From assembly GCA_021527695.1 (NCBI GenBank), contig JAKFAO010000007.1:372001-436000 (forward strand): DNA of 64,000 nucleotides, written 5' to 3'. The DNA comes from Naematelia aurantialba (lineage: Eukaryota > Basidiomycota > Tremellomycetes > Tremellales > Naemateliaceae). Of this stretch, positions 34,140 to 45,634 are shown one piece after another (position 1 is the stretch's first letter; every line of letters begins with the position of its first letter). The position numbers were made by a program, and so were the translations under genes. The notes under the pieces were generated by a model that saw only the letters and a list, made by a program, of their open reading frames with translations, made no database searches and had not been told where the DNA came from.

Positions 34140-34853
34140 TCACTCAACTGATGTTTCGGGAATGTCAGTCCCTGCACCTGTATCCTTGAGTGACGACTCG
34201 ACGCGAGAGACCACCAAACGGTAGTGCACAGTCATGTCAGGTTTCCAAAATCTAATGCCACTCGGCCGGAAGAGGGGGACGTGGAGGCGGCCACGGGGTC
34301 TGAACCTCTGCTCAGAAGGAGTCACCTTGAAGGAGAACAAGTCGAATGTAAGGGGCTGATCGTTCTTGACGTCATCTGGAAGGATTGTGCGTACGGACCC
34401 GTTCTTTATCGAGACCCAGCCTTCGGTGTCTTTCATGGCTGTAACAGCGCTCCATGAATCGGGCTCAGGGTGCAACAGCAAGTTCCCCGTGGCTGGGTGA
34501 TACCTCGGGGGGATACTTGCAGTGATCTCTGTTGTGCAGCGAAGCTGCGTATCCGACTGTTCGGGAACCATGCGCCACTGCGGGGCGTCGTCCGTTTTCC
34601 AAATCGATCCCTGGTTCGCAGTACTCTCAGCGCTGTCCGCCATGGTTCGTTGACTGGACATCGTCAGCACTTTCGCAGCGTCAAAGTCCTCTTGGCCAAA
34701 GCTGGTCTGGAATGTGACGGGTGCAGTGCTCGTGGTCCCAGGTGATGCGGTACCCAACACCCGAACCTCGAACACGAATCGCTCCCCCGACTTGGGTTGG
34801 GGAGACTTGGGTGGAGATTTCCATGACCCCGAGAATGGTGACGTGCAAGGCAT
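34140..34853 (-). CDS. Unrecognised protein, single open frame
   Basis: A continuous frame from MPCTSPFSGSWKSPPKSPQP (34853) ends ...DTGAGTDIPETSVE at 34140. It opens with a Pro/Lys/Ser-rich stretch, then RFVFEVRVLGTASPGTTSTA, DAPQWRMVPEQSDTQLRCTT and WVSIKNGSVRTILPDDVKND, then MTVHYRLVVSRVESSL. Alternating hydrophobic strands suggest a beta-rich fold. The frame is open further upstream without an ATG, so an additional 5' exon is possible. No family is recognised. Confidence 0.45.
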   Translation of the reverse strand: MPCTSPFSGSWKSPPKSPQPKSGERFVFEVRVLGTASPGTTSTAPVTFQTSFGQEDFDAAKVLTMSSQRTMADSAESTANQGSIWKTDDAPQWRMVPEQSDTQLRCTTEITASIPPRYHPATGNLLLHPEPDSWSAVTAMKDTEGWVSIKNGSVRTILPDDVKNDQPLTFDLFSFKVTPSEQRFRPRGRLHVPLFRPSGIRFWKPDMTVHYRLVVSRVESSLKDTGAGTDIPETSVE

Positions 34854-35448
34854 GCTCGTCTTAGCAAAGGCTGCCGGATACAAGTATCCGATAGCGGTGA
34901 ATTGGCCGTTTATATGTGAGTGGTATTGGGGAGAGGACTTTAGTTCTATGAGCACCGTCCTGGTGCACAGGCCCTCGTAGCCTTATATATCCTGCAGCGC
35001 TGTACACTTTCCTTTAAACGCTGAAGAGATCCTCAAGCGCTCGATACTTTCCTTTGAACGCCGAAGAGGGCGCCGAAGGCCCGAGGTCTAGCCTGCGAAA
35101 TGTTCCGACCGGGGGGGGGGGGGACTTACTAAGCAGTGCTTCATCTGCAGAAGACGTCAGTCTCGTCCTCGCTGGCTGCAGAGTCGAGAGCCACCCAGCC
35201 CCCGGAAAGCCGAAAGAAGCACGTCCGTGCGCTTCATTGTCAAAATCGAGCGTATCTAGTAAGGCTTGTAAGCAACTTGGTCACCTAATGGCACGCCTAA
35301 CTCGACTCCTAACTTTGACAGATGTCAGAGGTAAGATGCAGTCTATACAGTCGTTATGACGCCTTAGCGACGAGGCTCAGCGCCGCGCGAAGCCGTCGCT
35401 GTAGACTGATCTTGCCGCTCCAACGATAGACAAAGTACCTATCGCGCC
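34854..35448. other. Intergenic with a direct repeat and poly-G tract
   Basis: A roughly 32-bp imperfect direct repeat containing ACTTTCCTTT(A/G)AACGC occurs at about 34995-35027 and 35038-35069. A run of 13 G lies at 35111-35123. No gene is convincing. Confidence 0.5.
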
Positions 35449-35949
35449 ATGAGCGGCTCGTCTCCTGCACCTCGTGGAGCGCAGGAACAAGCAGGCCCGA
35501 GTCGCCCAGCCCACCCCCCAGCGACTCTCAACGCCTCGCATCCAACCGCACCCGAGCGTGATCCAATCGCAGCGCCCATGTCACCCACAAGCGACAACTC
35601 TAGCATGTCTTTGATACCGACGACGCCATCGCCCAGTCTTTCACCTCGGACAGATCCTGCCCCGACTCCGCCATTCTCACCATCACACCACGCCTTGCAG
35701 CCTCAGCCTCACCCTCCCGGCGAGCCTGCCCCACCCCCTCCGCCTGACGAGCCTGCCCTACCGCCCCCGCCCCCGCCACCGCCACCTGACGAACCTGCCC
35801 CACTCCCTCCGCCACCGTCCCCTCCAATTCCGAGACTGCCAATGCGGCGTTGGGCAGATTACAAAACAGATCTCTTCGATTCGAATCGCCTTACCGTCTA
35901 TTCCAGCGCGCGACCTGTACCGCTAGACGGCTATCAGAAATTCCATTGA
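35449..35949 (+). CDS. Possible proline-rich protein of 166 residues
   Basis: A complete frame from MSGSSPAPRGAQEQAGPSRP to a stop at 35949. Residues 60-130 are almost all Pro with regular DEPA spacers (PPPPDEPALPPPP). The end, MRRWADYKTDLFDSNRLTVY, is less biased and could be a short folded piece. It ends 37 bp from the stop of the convergent WW/FF gene. The proline-rich composition makes it possible that this is chance, but the C-terminal segment argues for coding. No family is recognised. Confidence 0.4.
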   Translation: MSGSSPAPRGAQEQAGPSRPAHPPATLNASHPTAPERDPIAAPMSPTSDNSSMSLIPTTPSPSLSPRTDPAPTPPFSPSHHALQPQPHPPGEPAPPPPPDEPALPPPPPPPPPDEPAPLPPPPSPPIPRLPMRRWADYKTDLFDSNRLTVYSSARPVPLDGYQKFH

Positions 35950-35986
35950 GACATTCCTTTGAATCACAACATGCATCGCATCGCTT

Positions 35987-38675
35987 TCATCTCTGCGTAC
36001 TGACATTGTGGATCGTGCGCGACCCAGACGCAGCCTCGATGTTCTCAAGGTAGTCCTGTACCGATCAGCCGCTGCCACCATTGCATCGAGACACCCCGAC
36101 TCACTCTCAGCCACTTTTCCCGCACGTCCGGCACATGGTCAAACTGCCTGTATCGCCCATCTCTCCGCAAGACGCTCTTGATCTCTGCCAGATCAATCTG
36201 CTTCGCCAGCTGAGTCAAGTCGGCCGCGCCTCCGTCACCCATTCCTTCGCCCTCCTCCATCTCGTCCTCCCGTACGGCCTTCGCCGCCTCGTCCAGATCC
36301 TTCTTACGCATCTTGCCCCAGAACTCGACAAAGCTGTTCTCGCCTAGCATGGCGTCAAACTCTTGCCGCGCTTCGACCTCACGAGTCCGCCTCCACGCCG
36401 TGAAGCGGTCCTCTAGCTCGTCGGGCGTCAGGGACAGCCGGGTGACGATGGGATCATCGATGATTTTGGGATATACATCGTCGAACGGCGTGTCTAGCTG
36501 AGGAGCATGGGTGGCAAAGAGGTGATGAAGGGCGTTGGAGCGCTTCGAGGCGATGCGAGCGATGTGTTCATTGAAGATGCGGTGTTTATCATTCGGGTGA
36601 AGTGAGGGATGATTGAAACGCGGATCCGGAGACAGAAGCTGGACGGCTTGGTCCCACGTAACCTGGCATTAGCCGCGTCTCGTCCCACACTCACCTCGTG
36701 ATCACGGATTTGGTCCACGAGTAAGCTGCCAAACAGGCGTTCGCCCTCCTCGCGACCGGCGCCAGCCCGGCTCTTGCCGACCTCCTTGCTGACCTGTTGC
36801 TGAAGCTGTTGCACCTTTGCCTGCCTCTCCCGCAGACTTGCCTCCTCCTTGGCCTTGCGCTCCTTCAGTTTACGCTCGGCCGCCTCCTCGGGCGTCTCTA
36901 CCTTGGCACTGGTCGACGCAAGCCGCTTCAGGTACGCGTTGAATAGCTCCTCGCGGAGAGAGGAAGAGCCGACGGCGTCATAGCGCGCATCAGAGGACAG
37001 CCCTCGCTTGACCTCGGACCATACCGAGCTGGAAGTGACGTCGGCGGATTCTTTGAGGAGCTCAAAGAAATCTTGCTCTGCGCGCTGTGCGTCTGCTCTT
37101 TTGCCTAAATTTCAGCTCCGAGTCGTGTCAATGGACTCACGCTCGCCGAGCTCCCGGAGATGCACTTTGAAGACCTTTTCTCTCTCCCTATCGTCTCTTC
37201 CAAAGTGGTAGAACCGCTTATCCTTCTTGTGCTGTTTTCTGAAATCATCCCACCGCGTCCGTGTGCTCGTGACCTGCTCGCGCAAGAGGGCCTTGTAGTC
37301 TCGCTCCGGGTCGGCCTGCTTCGACTCTGCAGCCACTGGAGCCTTTTTCAAGCGCTTGGCGCGCCCGACATCGCGACAGTACTCTTCGTACACCTCACGC
37401 CGGTCTTTCATAGATGATAAGAGCACGTAGCGGGGGTCGTTGATGAAAAGTGGCAGGGACTGGTCCCACGGAGCAAAGGGCGAGATGTTCTTCTCTATCA
37501 AGAGAGCCTGCACCGTCGTCATCAGTGTCAAATATCCGAAAGATCCCAGTTCCACTCGGTGGGCAAAAGGAAAGCTGCTGTGAAGACCCACCTTGAACAG
37601 CGCTCGTCCTTCTTCCAGCGAGACGTTGACCTTTGCCGGCACAGCAAAAACCTTTTTGGCCGCTTCTTCCTCCTCCTCTTTGACCTTTTCCGCGTCCTTC
37701 TCCTTCTCCTGCTCGACCGCCTGATCGGCCTCTGCAAACTCGGCGGCAACAGCCTTCATCCACGCCTCTTCGTCCTCTTCATCCATGGGCGCGTACTCGC
37801 CCTCATCCTCGCCCTCTGCACCATCTTCACCTTCCTCCCCGTCCGCCTTTTCCATCTTTGCCATCTTTGGCTTGTGGCCTTCCTTGCCTGTGCCATCCAT
37901 TGCCTCCCTCTTCCGCTTGCGCTCTTCCTCGACCTCAAGGCGAATCCTCTCGCGCTCCTTGATCCGTTCCAGCCGCTCCTGTTCTGCCCGTTCCTTCTCT
38001 TCTCTCTCAGCCGCTTCTTTCGCCGCCTTCTCCTCTGCCTCTAGAGCAGCGACTTGGTCCTTGATCTCGTCAGGAACCGTCCACTCGGACCGCTTCGCTT
38101 CTTTCTCAAAGTAGAATACATTGCCCTCGTTGGTGGTCACGCGGGTCCACGTCGTGCCGGGTATCACAACCTTCTCTTTCGGCTTCTCCTTCTTCTTCTT
38201 CTTCTCGGCAGGAGGTTGAGAGGGGGACGCGACCGCCGGAGGAGCGCCGAATAGTGCAGGGAATGGGGGGCGGGTGTATGTCGACTCGCGGGTATTCGAG
38301 TTGTAGTAGTACTTTGTCCTCCCATCGGGTGCTGCTCTCATCAGCGAGGATCAGGAGCCTTGACGCGGTGCTTGTCCACGCGGTGAGCGGATTGAGGGCG
38401 CCGGAGGAAGGAGAGGGTGTGGGAGCGCGGGGGAGGTGTGGGGGGGGGAGGGGGCGGGAAAGGTGATGAGGTGAGGGTCTTCGGACCAGCCACTTACCTA
38501 GGTGCTCGCTCCAGCCGGGTGGGAGGGGAGGAGGAAAATTCGGCATCGCAGGAGGCGGCCCAGCAGGAAACCCAAACCCAGCGGGTCCAGCTGGTACACC
38601 CATCATTGGCGGGCGGCCAGGCGGCGGGCCAGGCGGTACCTGCATTAGCTTCGACCCATGGCCGTTTGTAGCCAT
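35987..38675 (-). CDS. WW and FF domain protein, TCERG1/Urn1-like
   Basis: Probably couples RNA polymerase II elongation with splicing. The start MATNGHGSKLMQVPPGPPPG (38675) is followed by a Pro/Gly stretch, a first WW domain (LPPGWSEHL ... DGRTKYYYNSNTRESTY), a Lys-rich linker and a second WW-like repeat (TWTRVTTNEGNVFYFEKEAK). A long charged coiled coil and acidic region come next. FF-type modules follow (ALLIEKNISPFAPWDQSLPL, DPRYVLLSSMKDRREVYEEY, TRTRWDDFRKQHKKDKRFYH and further ones to 36100). The last exon, after an intron near 36045-36105, reads DYLENIEAASGSRTIHNV and stops at 35987. The second WW lacks the first Trp spacing of strong binders. PRP40 is an alternative, but the order and spacing fit TCERG1 better. 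Confidence 0.75.
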
Positions 38676-38928
38676 TTTGCCAAGATGATGCAGGGGTAAC
38701 GAGAAGGAATGCGACTGCAGACCAGTACAGACCAAAATACCAAAAGTGTGACATGGTGGCGGAGGATGGTTCTGGAAATTTGCTTCCGCTCGGTTGACCT
38801 ACGCGGAGTGGCAAACGACGAGGACGCCTTCACAATGCCAAGTGTGTTAGTGTTGCAAGCTGCACACAACGATAGTACAGGTAAGGTCAGTCGTCCATAC
38901 GATAGGTTGTAGGTTTTTATAAGATTTA

Positions 38929-41626
38929 TTATATCATTCTGACCCGTCTGCAAACCGAGTCGCCAGCGTAGCCACCTTGGGGCAGCCGGACTGTTGCGAA
39001 CGCAACTCCCCCTTCGACCGCCTCACACCCATCCTCCCCGTCCAAACTCTCACACTGTATGTCTAACGCCTCTGGCGCAGATGTCGTCAGCGTGAACCCC
39101 GTTGTATCCAGCGCTTGTGTCGGATCAGCGAGGGTGACCAGCAACGTCCTTGTTCCGTCGTCGTTCAACCTCGCAGAGAAGAGGTACACGCCTGGATCAT
39201 TCGACGACACTGTAATGCTCCCCTCGTCGTTCCATCCAATAGCAGACAGATCGACTTGCACCGACGCTATCGTATCCTTTTGGTCAGGCCAGAAGACGAG
39301 TGATAGCCGCTCTGCACCGGCGACGCCCGACACCCCGTCCATGTCTATTGGTGTCGAGGTCGGATTCGCCACTTCATCCGCCAGTCGACCTTGATCCGTA
39401 GCGGGATAGACAGCGTAGCTGAAAGCAGAGCCGTGGGCTGTGTATGCCGCGAAGATCGGGGCAGTCGTATTGCCGACTGTGGAGCTGGAGATTGCTGACC
39501 AGTCGCCAGTACGATTCGCCTCGGAGAGCGTGAGCTGGAACGGCGCGTTGTAAGCCAGGTACCCGTTCCCCCCGTAGAACAGCGTAGAGCCATTGACTGA
39601 GGCACCTCGACTGGCGTCCACGCTTGTGCCGTCCACGTATATCCCACCTGGTGCCACCAGGCGTTGATCCAAGACCGTGACTACCGAGCTGGAAGGTGCG
39701 CCGTCGGCCTCGAGCCCGGAGACGGTGACCACTGCCGAGTCGTCCAGGAAGAACCACGCCTTTCGGTACCGCAAAGACGTATCATGGGGATCCACGTAGT
39801 CCCCGACGCTAGTATCGACCCAGCCGTCGCTCGCACCCCCCACAAACGTCCTGTTCCCCGTCACACCGGCAAAGGACGACTCGAGAGTCGGGTGATCCAG
39901 CAGGACAGTGGTGCCGGGGATCAGGTTCCAGTCCCAGGCAGCTTGTATGTCCCTGTATTCGTAGCCGGTCACATAGGAGAACAGGGTTCCTTGGCCAAGG
40001 TGGTAGCCGTACGGGTTGGCCGAGTTGGTGTATTCAGTATTGTGCGATCGGGTAGAAATCATCTTGTTGGTGAGGATGAACGAGTCGCGGCGGTGCACCT
40101 GTGGCATTAGTTGGAAGCGTTGCGGAGGTGGGTATCGTACCATATAATCCGACGCGTAGAACATCTTGTTCCCGTCAAGCTTATGCGTACCATTCGAGCC
40201 GAGTCTGCTGACCGTGTCGTTCAGGCTGTCAGCGCCCGTAAAGTCTGACGTCGCGGCCGCAAGCTTGGTGACGTTGAAGTTGATGTCTGCGGTTGCCTGC
40301 AAGTCCACCGTCGGAAAGGCGATGAAGCGGCCAACCGCGTTCTGCCACCTTAGCATGGCCTTGCTGGAGGAGATACGGGGGCTTACGAGATCCCAGTGCT
40401 CTTGGCCCGTCTGGGTATCCACGTAGATCATCCACTCGCCGCCCCTGACATGTGTCGCGAACGCCTGCCGCGTAGTATCGTTGGCCGCAAACGCCGTGCC
40501 GATGACCTCGCCTTCGAGCTGGATAAACGCATTGAGCTGCAGGTTCAGCACGACGCCACGTGCGGACGAGGACGGGCATACCAGATCTTTGCCGTAGTTG
40601 CCGTTGTACAAGATTCCGCCGTGCTGCAGAAAGCTGCCGTCGCGATGGATGCCGTCTTCCGCCGGACTGTCAGAGAACTGCACGCTCACTCAGCAGGTAT
40701 CACCCAGGTGAAGAGGAACTCGCCGTGACCACTGCCATGGCCCTGTGGAGCGCATCGGAGAGTATCGTCGCATTGTTCATGTACAGTGCCATCGAGACCG
40801 AGTCCTGCATGACATTGATCGTCTGCCCTAGTCAGTGTAGTGTGGCGAGTCCCCCGTCCGACGCGGACGCAGCACGAGATTGAGACCCACATTCGCACCG
40901 GTGAGGTATCCGAGTCCGTTTATAAAGTCGTCTTTCCTCTGGTACGCGCGGTACGGTATCCGGACACACCCGTCCAGCTCTGTGCTGGACAACTCGGAGG
41001 CTACGAGGAGACATGTCGTCGAAAGCAGCTGCGGGATGAGAATGACCTGGGCGAACCAGTTCTGCTCGTGTCAGTGGTCTCCATGCCGGATCAATGACGA
41101 GCGAGGCGTGCCGTGTTCCACAAGCCGGGTGTCCCGCACGGACAGGCGCTATTGTCAACCCCTCCAAGACTGATACAGTCGTCCGAAGTATAATCGTTGT
41201 CCAACCACCAGTCCAGACCGCGCTGAACACCGCGGAGCAGGCCGGCGTTCCCCGTCCAGTTGGCAGGTATGTCCGGATTGAGTCCGGACCATGCGCTCGC
41301 AAACGCTATAAGCCGGATCCAGTGGTCTTGTATCGGCCAGTTGGCTCGTTCTGCCCCATCAGTCACCACGTACAGGGACATCACACACAGCGCCACGTAC
41401 GCGCACCACATCCAGCTTGGTAGTTAACATCGGACCACGTCCCGTCAGATCCCTGCGACGACAGCCAAGTAGGTATAGACGAGATATCCTCAGGTGTAGG
41501 AAACTGGGATAAATCGGCAGCCCGGAGGGGTGCGATCGACGCGAGCTCGTCACTTCCATTTCCCCCATCCTGTCCCCTCGCGATCAAAGTGAGCCCAAGA
41601 AGCCAGCCAACAGAAGCGAGCAGCAT
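38929..41626 (-). CDS. Secreted polysaccharide lyase family 8 enzyme
   Basis: Predicted to cleave uronate-containing polysaccharides (hyaluronate, chondroitin or xanthan type) by elimination. A signal peptide MLLASVGWLLGLTLIARGQ opens at 41626. The N-terminal alpha barrel includes GLLRGVQRGLDWWLDNDYTS and WFAQVILIPQLLS. The active-site region is visible as DGIHRDGSFLQHGGILYNGN with YGKDL (catalytic His and Tyr). The central beta domain has NPYGYHLGQGTLFSYVTGYE and AAWDWNLIPGTTVLLDHPTL, then WFFLDDSAVVTVSG. Several introns split the N-terminal half; 40689-38929 is one long frame. The substrate cannot be told from sequence. Such enzymes are not universal in yeasts, so it may reflect use of plant, animal or fungal matrix polymers. 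Confidence 0.85.
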
Positions 41627-42111
41627 GGCGTTCGAGTAACGGGGGAGGAGAGGAAGGGCTGGTGCATAACAGACAACAACAACACTAGTGGCAATGCTAA
41701 TGTGTTGTGTGTGATGGGTCGGCACCGTGCTCGCCGTGGTCACCGTCGCCATCATGATCTTAGCGCAGGAGGGCGGGGCATGCGGCCTCCTCATCCTATA
41801 CCTTCCTTTACGCACTAAGCGCCACCGTAGGACTCGTAGGATGCATAGACCAAGGAGGATGCCGAAGAGAGGAACATGAGGACATACAGAGATCATGTAC
41901 AGGTCACCCGAACACGTTCACTGTGGCTGCTGTCGAGTGGTACAGAGTGTGTTGTCGAGTGGCGAATTCCGCCACTGCGGCTAGGTTTGCTTGCGGTCAG
42001 AGCGGTATTCAATTCATTGCTCATTACAACTCCAAAATCTCAACAACAGCTTAAATTTACTTATAGTCCACTTACTTTCTCGACGCTCATTCACCTCGTT
42101 GACCTATTGGC
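41627..42111. other. Intergenic region upstream of the lyase gene
   Basis: It holds the 5' flank of the PL8 gene and the 3' flank of the DUF1776 gene. No gene or strong repeat is seen. Confidence 0.5.
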
Positions 42112-43791
42112 CTAGTTCTCCTCGAGCCCGACCCAGCTTCCATCCAATCCATTTGCACTGCCGATGCTTCCGGCATCGCTGTCCGTGCCCTTCTCCGACT
42201 CGATCTCCCTGCTCTTCTGCGAGTGAACCGAGCTCGCAAGATCTTCGGTGGAAGACTGCTCATGCTCGCTGCTTGTTGCCGAGATGGACTTGGGGGTTGG
42301 CGTCGTCCGCTTGGCACCCGTCGGCCGCCGCAGCCCGTCTTGCAAGAGCGCGGGACCAGTCGAGTGCGGCATTGCCGGCAGCATGGACAGGACCCAAGGG
42401 AGGAAGGGTAGTGGAAGCCGTGAGAGGATGAAGGGTAGATGGGCATACTGTCCAGCATGCCAGTGCGTGCGGTGGTTGGATCTGAGTGCTCGGAGCACAC
42501 GTCGCTCGACGAGCGCGTAGTCTTGAGCCGCAACGCCCAAGCCCAGCCGCCCAGTTATTGCAGCGTACAGCGATCGCAGTCCGCTGATGACAGCCTCCCT
42601 GGCCACGAACAGTTTGTCCACGCCCTTTGCGGCCTGGAGTCGCTCTCGCACCGCGAGCTGGTGGCTCGGTCTGCTCCCGTTGATCATCTGGTGCAGTGGG
42701 GGAAGTACGACGTGGCCGACGTAGACCGAGATGATGCGGGCGCCAGCCGATGCCGCGAGATTGGACGCCAGCAGTCGATGGTTTGCCGCAATGACTTGGG
42801 AAGCAAAATGGTCCGGCTGGACTAGAACCGAGCTCGAGGGGTAGATGGTCACGAGTCTCGGAGTCCTGCCACCCGAACTTAACAGAGCCGGTAGCGCCGG
42901 GAGCGCGCCTGGTTGATTTGGCGGATTGGGATGCAGCGGGTAGAGCGACACAAAGGCGTGGATGTGGGGAATGTGGTCGGGTTGAGGGTTGTACGGGTCG
43001 CCTCTGTAGTCGGCGTTGGCGGAGAAGCGCAACGAGAGCGTGGCGAGCAGCGAGCGGTGAAACGGAGGAAAGGTAGTCGGCTGTCGTCAGCGGTGCAGTT
43101 TGATTTTCCACCCACGTCTTCTGGGTCATACACCAGAACGCGGAGCGCGCTCTTCTCCTCCAGAGAGGCTAGGCGTTTCTCGAGGAGCTCGGCATCCTCG
43201 TTTCGCGGCACCGCGATGAGGACCACATAGCCTGCTCGGAGGAGCGAGACGGCCAATGGCCACAGGAGCGGTGGCATCGGAGTCGGTGAGAGAAGGACTG
43301 TCGTCAGCGTTGCCTTCGGTCCGTAGGCTTACCGATAGCCTCCTTGAGATATCCATCTTGGACGACACCGCTGATCCGGAGTCGACGTGCACGCTTTCCC
43401 CACGGTGCATATCCCAGGTACGTTGCTGCCCCCAGTCCGACACCGAGAGCAATGGCTGCGCCACCCAGCGCGAACGGATGCGCCTTGATCACCCGCCCAG
43501 CTTTGCCGTGGGAGCAGTGGTGCAGGAATGTCGGTGCGGGCGGCGGAGGCGGCGGCGGAAGTTCCTTCGCGTGGAAGGGCGGAAAGGGAATCGAGATGGA
43601 CGGAGATCCATGCATGTTGAGCGTCTCGACTGTGGAGTCAGCACCGAGAATCGACGACGATGCGTACAGAGCTCATTGCTGACTCGCTCCATGGTCTCTA
43701 GCATCCGGTACGGCAGGTCATGCAAATTGCCAGGGACTTGCGCCTCGAGCCATTCCTCGAGCTGGTCGAGGAAAGACAGATCGTCAGGCAT
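42112..43791 (-). CDS. DUF1776 family protein
   Basis: A fungal family of unknown function related in layout to short-chain dehydrogenases. The start is MPDDLSFLDQLEEWLEAQVP (43791). The second exon has FHAKELPPPPPPPAPTF, a membrane-like ALGGAAIALGVGLGAATYLG and DGYLKEAIG. The next exon gives PPLLWPLAVSLLRAGYVVLI and SALRVLVYDPEDV. The long last exon contains IPHIHAFVSLYPLHPNPPN, PRLVTIYPSSSVLVQPDHFA and GARIISVYVGHVVLPPL, and ends in a Ser/Glu-rich tail at 42112. The expected glycine-rich cofactor motif is not obvious, as is usual for this family, so enzymatic activity is doubtful. Confidence 0.75.
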
Positions 43792-44022
43792 GCTTGGGTG
43801 TGAGTGGTTTGTTGCCAGCTGCTGCTTGCTGTCTGTGATGGTAGGTGGAGGATAATGAATGCGACGACGAACGAGCCGCCGACGCGGAAGCTAGCCGGCA
43901 AGCTGCGGAGCCCGCCTTCAATCGCCACAGTTGTAAATTTCCGCGGCATTATGATAGTTGGTCGCCTCTTTGCAGTACTGAAGCAGCTCATCTTTCAACT
44001 ATTTGGACATTAGCAGGGCGAC

Positions 44023-45634
44023 ATGACGGCTCTACTGCCCCCAAACTTGCTCAAGCTATTCGCACCTCGGCCGCCACCACCGTTCCTCAGGCCGTTATCG
44101 AAGGATGAGCGTGTACGTGGTCCGGACAGGCTTGCTGGCGTCGCGAATCTGTTTCAACGCCTGAAAGAGGAGGCCGAAGATGCGGAACTGCAACAGGGCC
44201 TTGCCGAGCGACCCGAGACCAAGGCCGAGGCGAACGGCAATGCAGATTCAGCTGCGAAAGAGGCAGGCGAGGTTGCAGAAGATAAGATGGACGTCGATGG
44301 CGGGCAGGGCGGAGAAGAGGGAAGCAGCAGTAAGAAAAAGGCCAAGAAGCAGGCTGTCAAGAAGAAGGACAAGATTGCAGAGATGGGCATCGTCGGCCAG
44401 GAAGCTATCAAGATGCGTAGAGAAGCGAGGAAGATACGCAAAGAGCAGTATCGGAAGAAGCTCGACGAGACCTGTAAGCATCGAGGCCGAGCACGATGAT
44501 CTTTACTGACTACTCAGACTCTCCTCAGGATGATCCCAATGCGACGGGAGATCCGTATAAAACCCTTTTCATCTCCCGTTTGGCGAGTCTCGCAACCGTG
44601 CCCTTCAAGTCGTTCTCGTGAGCTGACGTCAGCAGTCCAAAAAAGCCACCGAGGAAGACCTGCGCCGCGAATTCGAGATTTACGGCGCCATTGAGCGCAT
44701 CGTGATCATCCGCGACCGAAAGGGCAAAAGCAAGAGCTATGCATTTATCGTCTTTGAGCGCGAGCGAGATATGAAAGGTGAGACCGAAATGGCTGTGCAC
44801 GCTGACGAAAGCCGCATACAAAGACGCCGAAGGCATTCCTATCCACCACAAACGGATCCTCGTCGACGTCGAGAGGGGCCGCACCGTCAAGGGCTGGAAA
44901 CCTCGAAAGCTTGGGGGAGGCCTGGGTGGCCGACCGAAACCCGTCGAACCAGTGGCTGCAAGTGCGCCTGAGGCAGCACCATTTGTTGGAGGAGGGTTCC
45001 GAGGCGGATTCCGCGGCGGCTTCCGAGGAGGAAGTGGCGGATTCAGAGGCGGGTCAGGTGGTGGACGTGGTGGCTTTGATGGTGGTGGACGCGGTGGCTT
45101 TGACGGTGGCGGACGTGGTGGCTTCCGAGGAGGATTCCAGGGAGGTGGCGACAGAGGAGGTGGTGGAGGCTTTGGCGGTCGAGGAGGGGGGGGCTTTGGT
45201 GGTCGTGGAGGGTTCCAAGGAGGTGGCGACAGAGGATACGGCGGCCCGCCGGGTGGCGGTGATAGAGGTTACGGTGGCCCACCTGGGGGCGGATTTGGGG
45301 GTGGCTCAGGGGCACCAGGCGGGGGATTCGGGTGAGTGCACTGATCGGGTCGTCATAATGTGCTGACTTGGCTCTAGTGGACCTCCAAGTAGCGGCGGTG
45401 GTGGAGGCTATGGGTAAATGAACGACGCATTCTCAGCTGACTTGTAGACCACCTGCAGGATACGGCGGCCCGCCTGCAAATGGCATCGGCCAGGGACCCC
45501 CTGGTGGTGGCTACGGCGGAGGAGGGGGATACAAGCGCGACTTTGATGGTGGTGCAGGGGGATACGGCGCCGGTGGAGGTGGGTTTGGAGCTGCACCACC
45601 GGACGATCGTGACCCCAAGCGCATGCGGTATTAA
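44023..45634 (+). CDS. SNP1: U1 small nuclear ribonucleoprotein 70 kDa (U1-70K)
   Basis: Binds U1 snRNA stem-loop I in 5' splice-site recognition. The start [20 protein letters not shown] (44023) is the conserved N-terminal segment that contacts the U1 core. A charged Lys/Glu-rich insert follows ([14 protein letters not shown]) with [16 protein letters not shown]. The RRM lies across introns at about 44474-44790: RNP2 TLFISRL and RNP1 [10 protein letters not shown], then [20 protein letters not shown]. The C-terminus is about 200 residues of Gly-rich RGG-type repeats ([26 protein letters not shown]) with two small exons, ending [10 protein letters not shown]. The acidic/basic insert between the N-terminal motif and the RRM is larger than in yeast Snp1. 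Confidence 0.9.
45000..45335 (+). repeat. Coding Gly-rich tandem repeats in U1-70K
   Basis: Short imperfect repeats such as GGTGGACGTGGTGGC encode RGG/FGG units. They are in frame and within the exon ending at about 45331. Confidence 0.8.

Noticed and set aside
43698..43991. Minus-strand frame upstream of the DUF1776 start
   Set aside because: The conserved protein begins at 43791 in another frame, so this is 5' flank.
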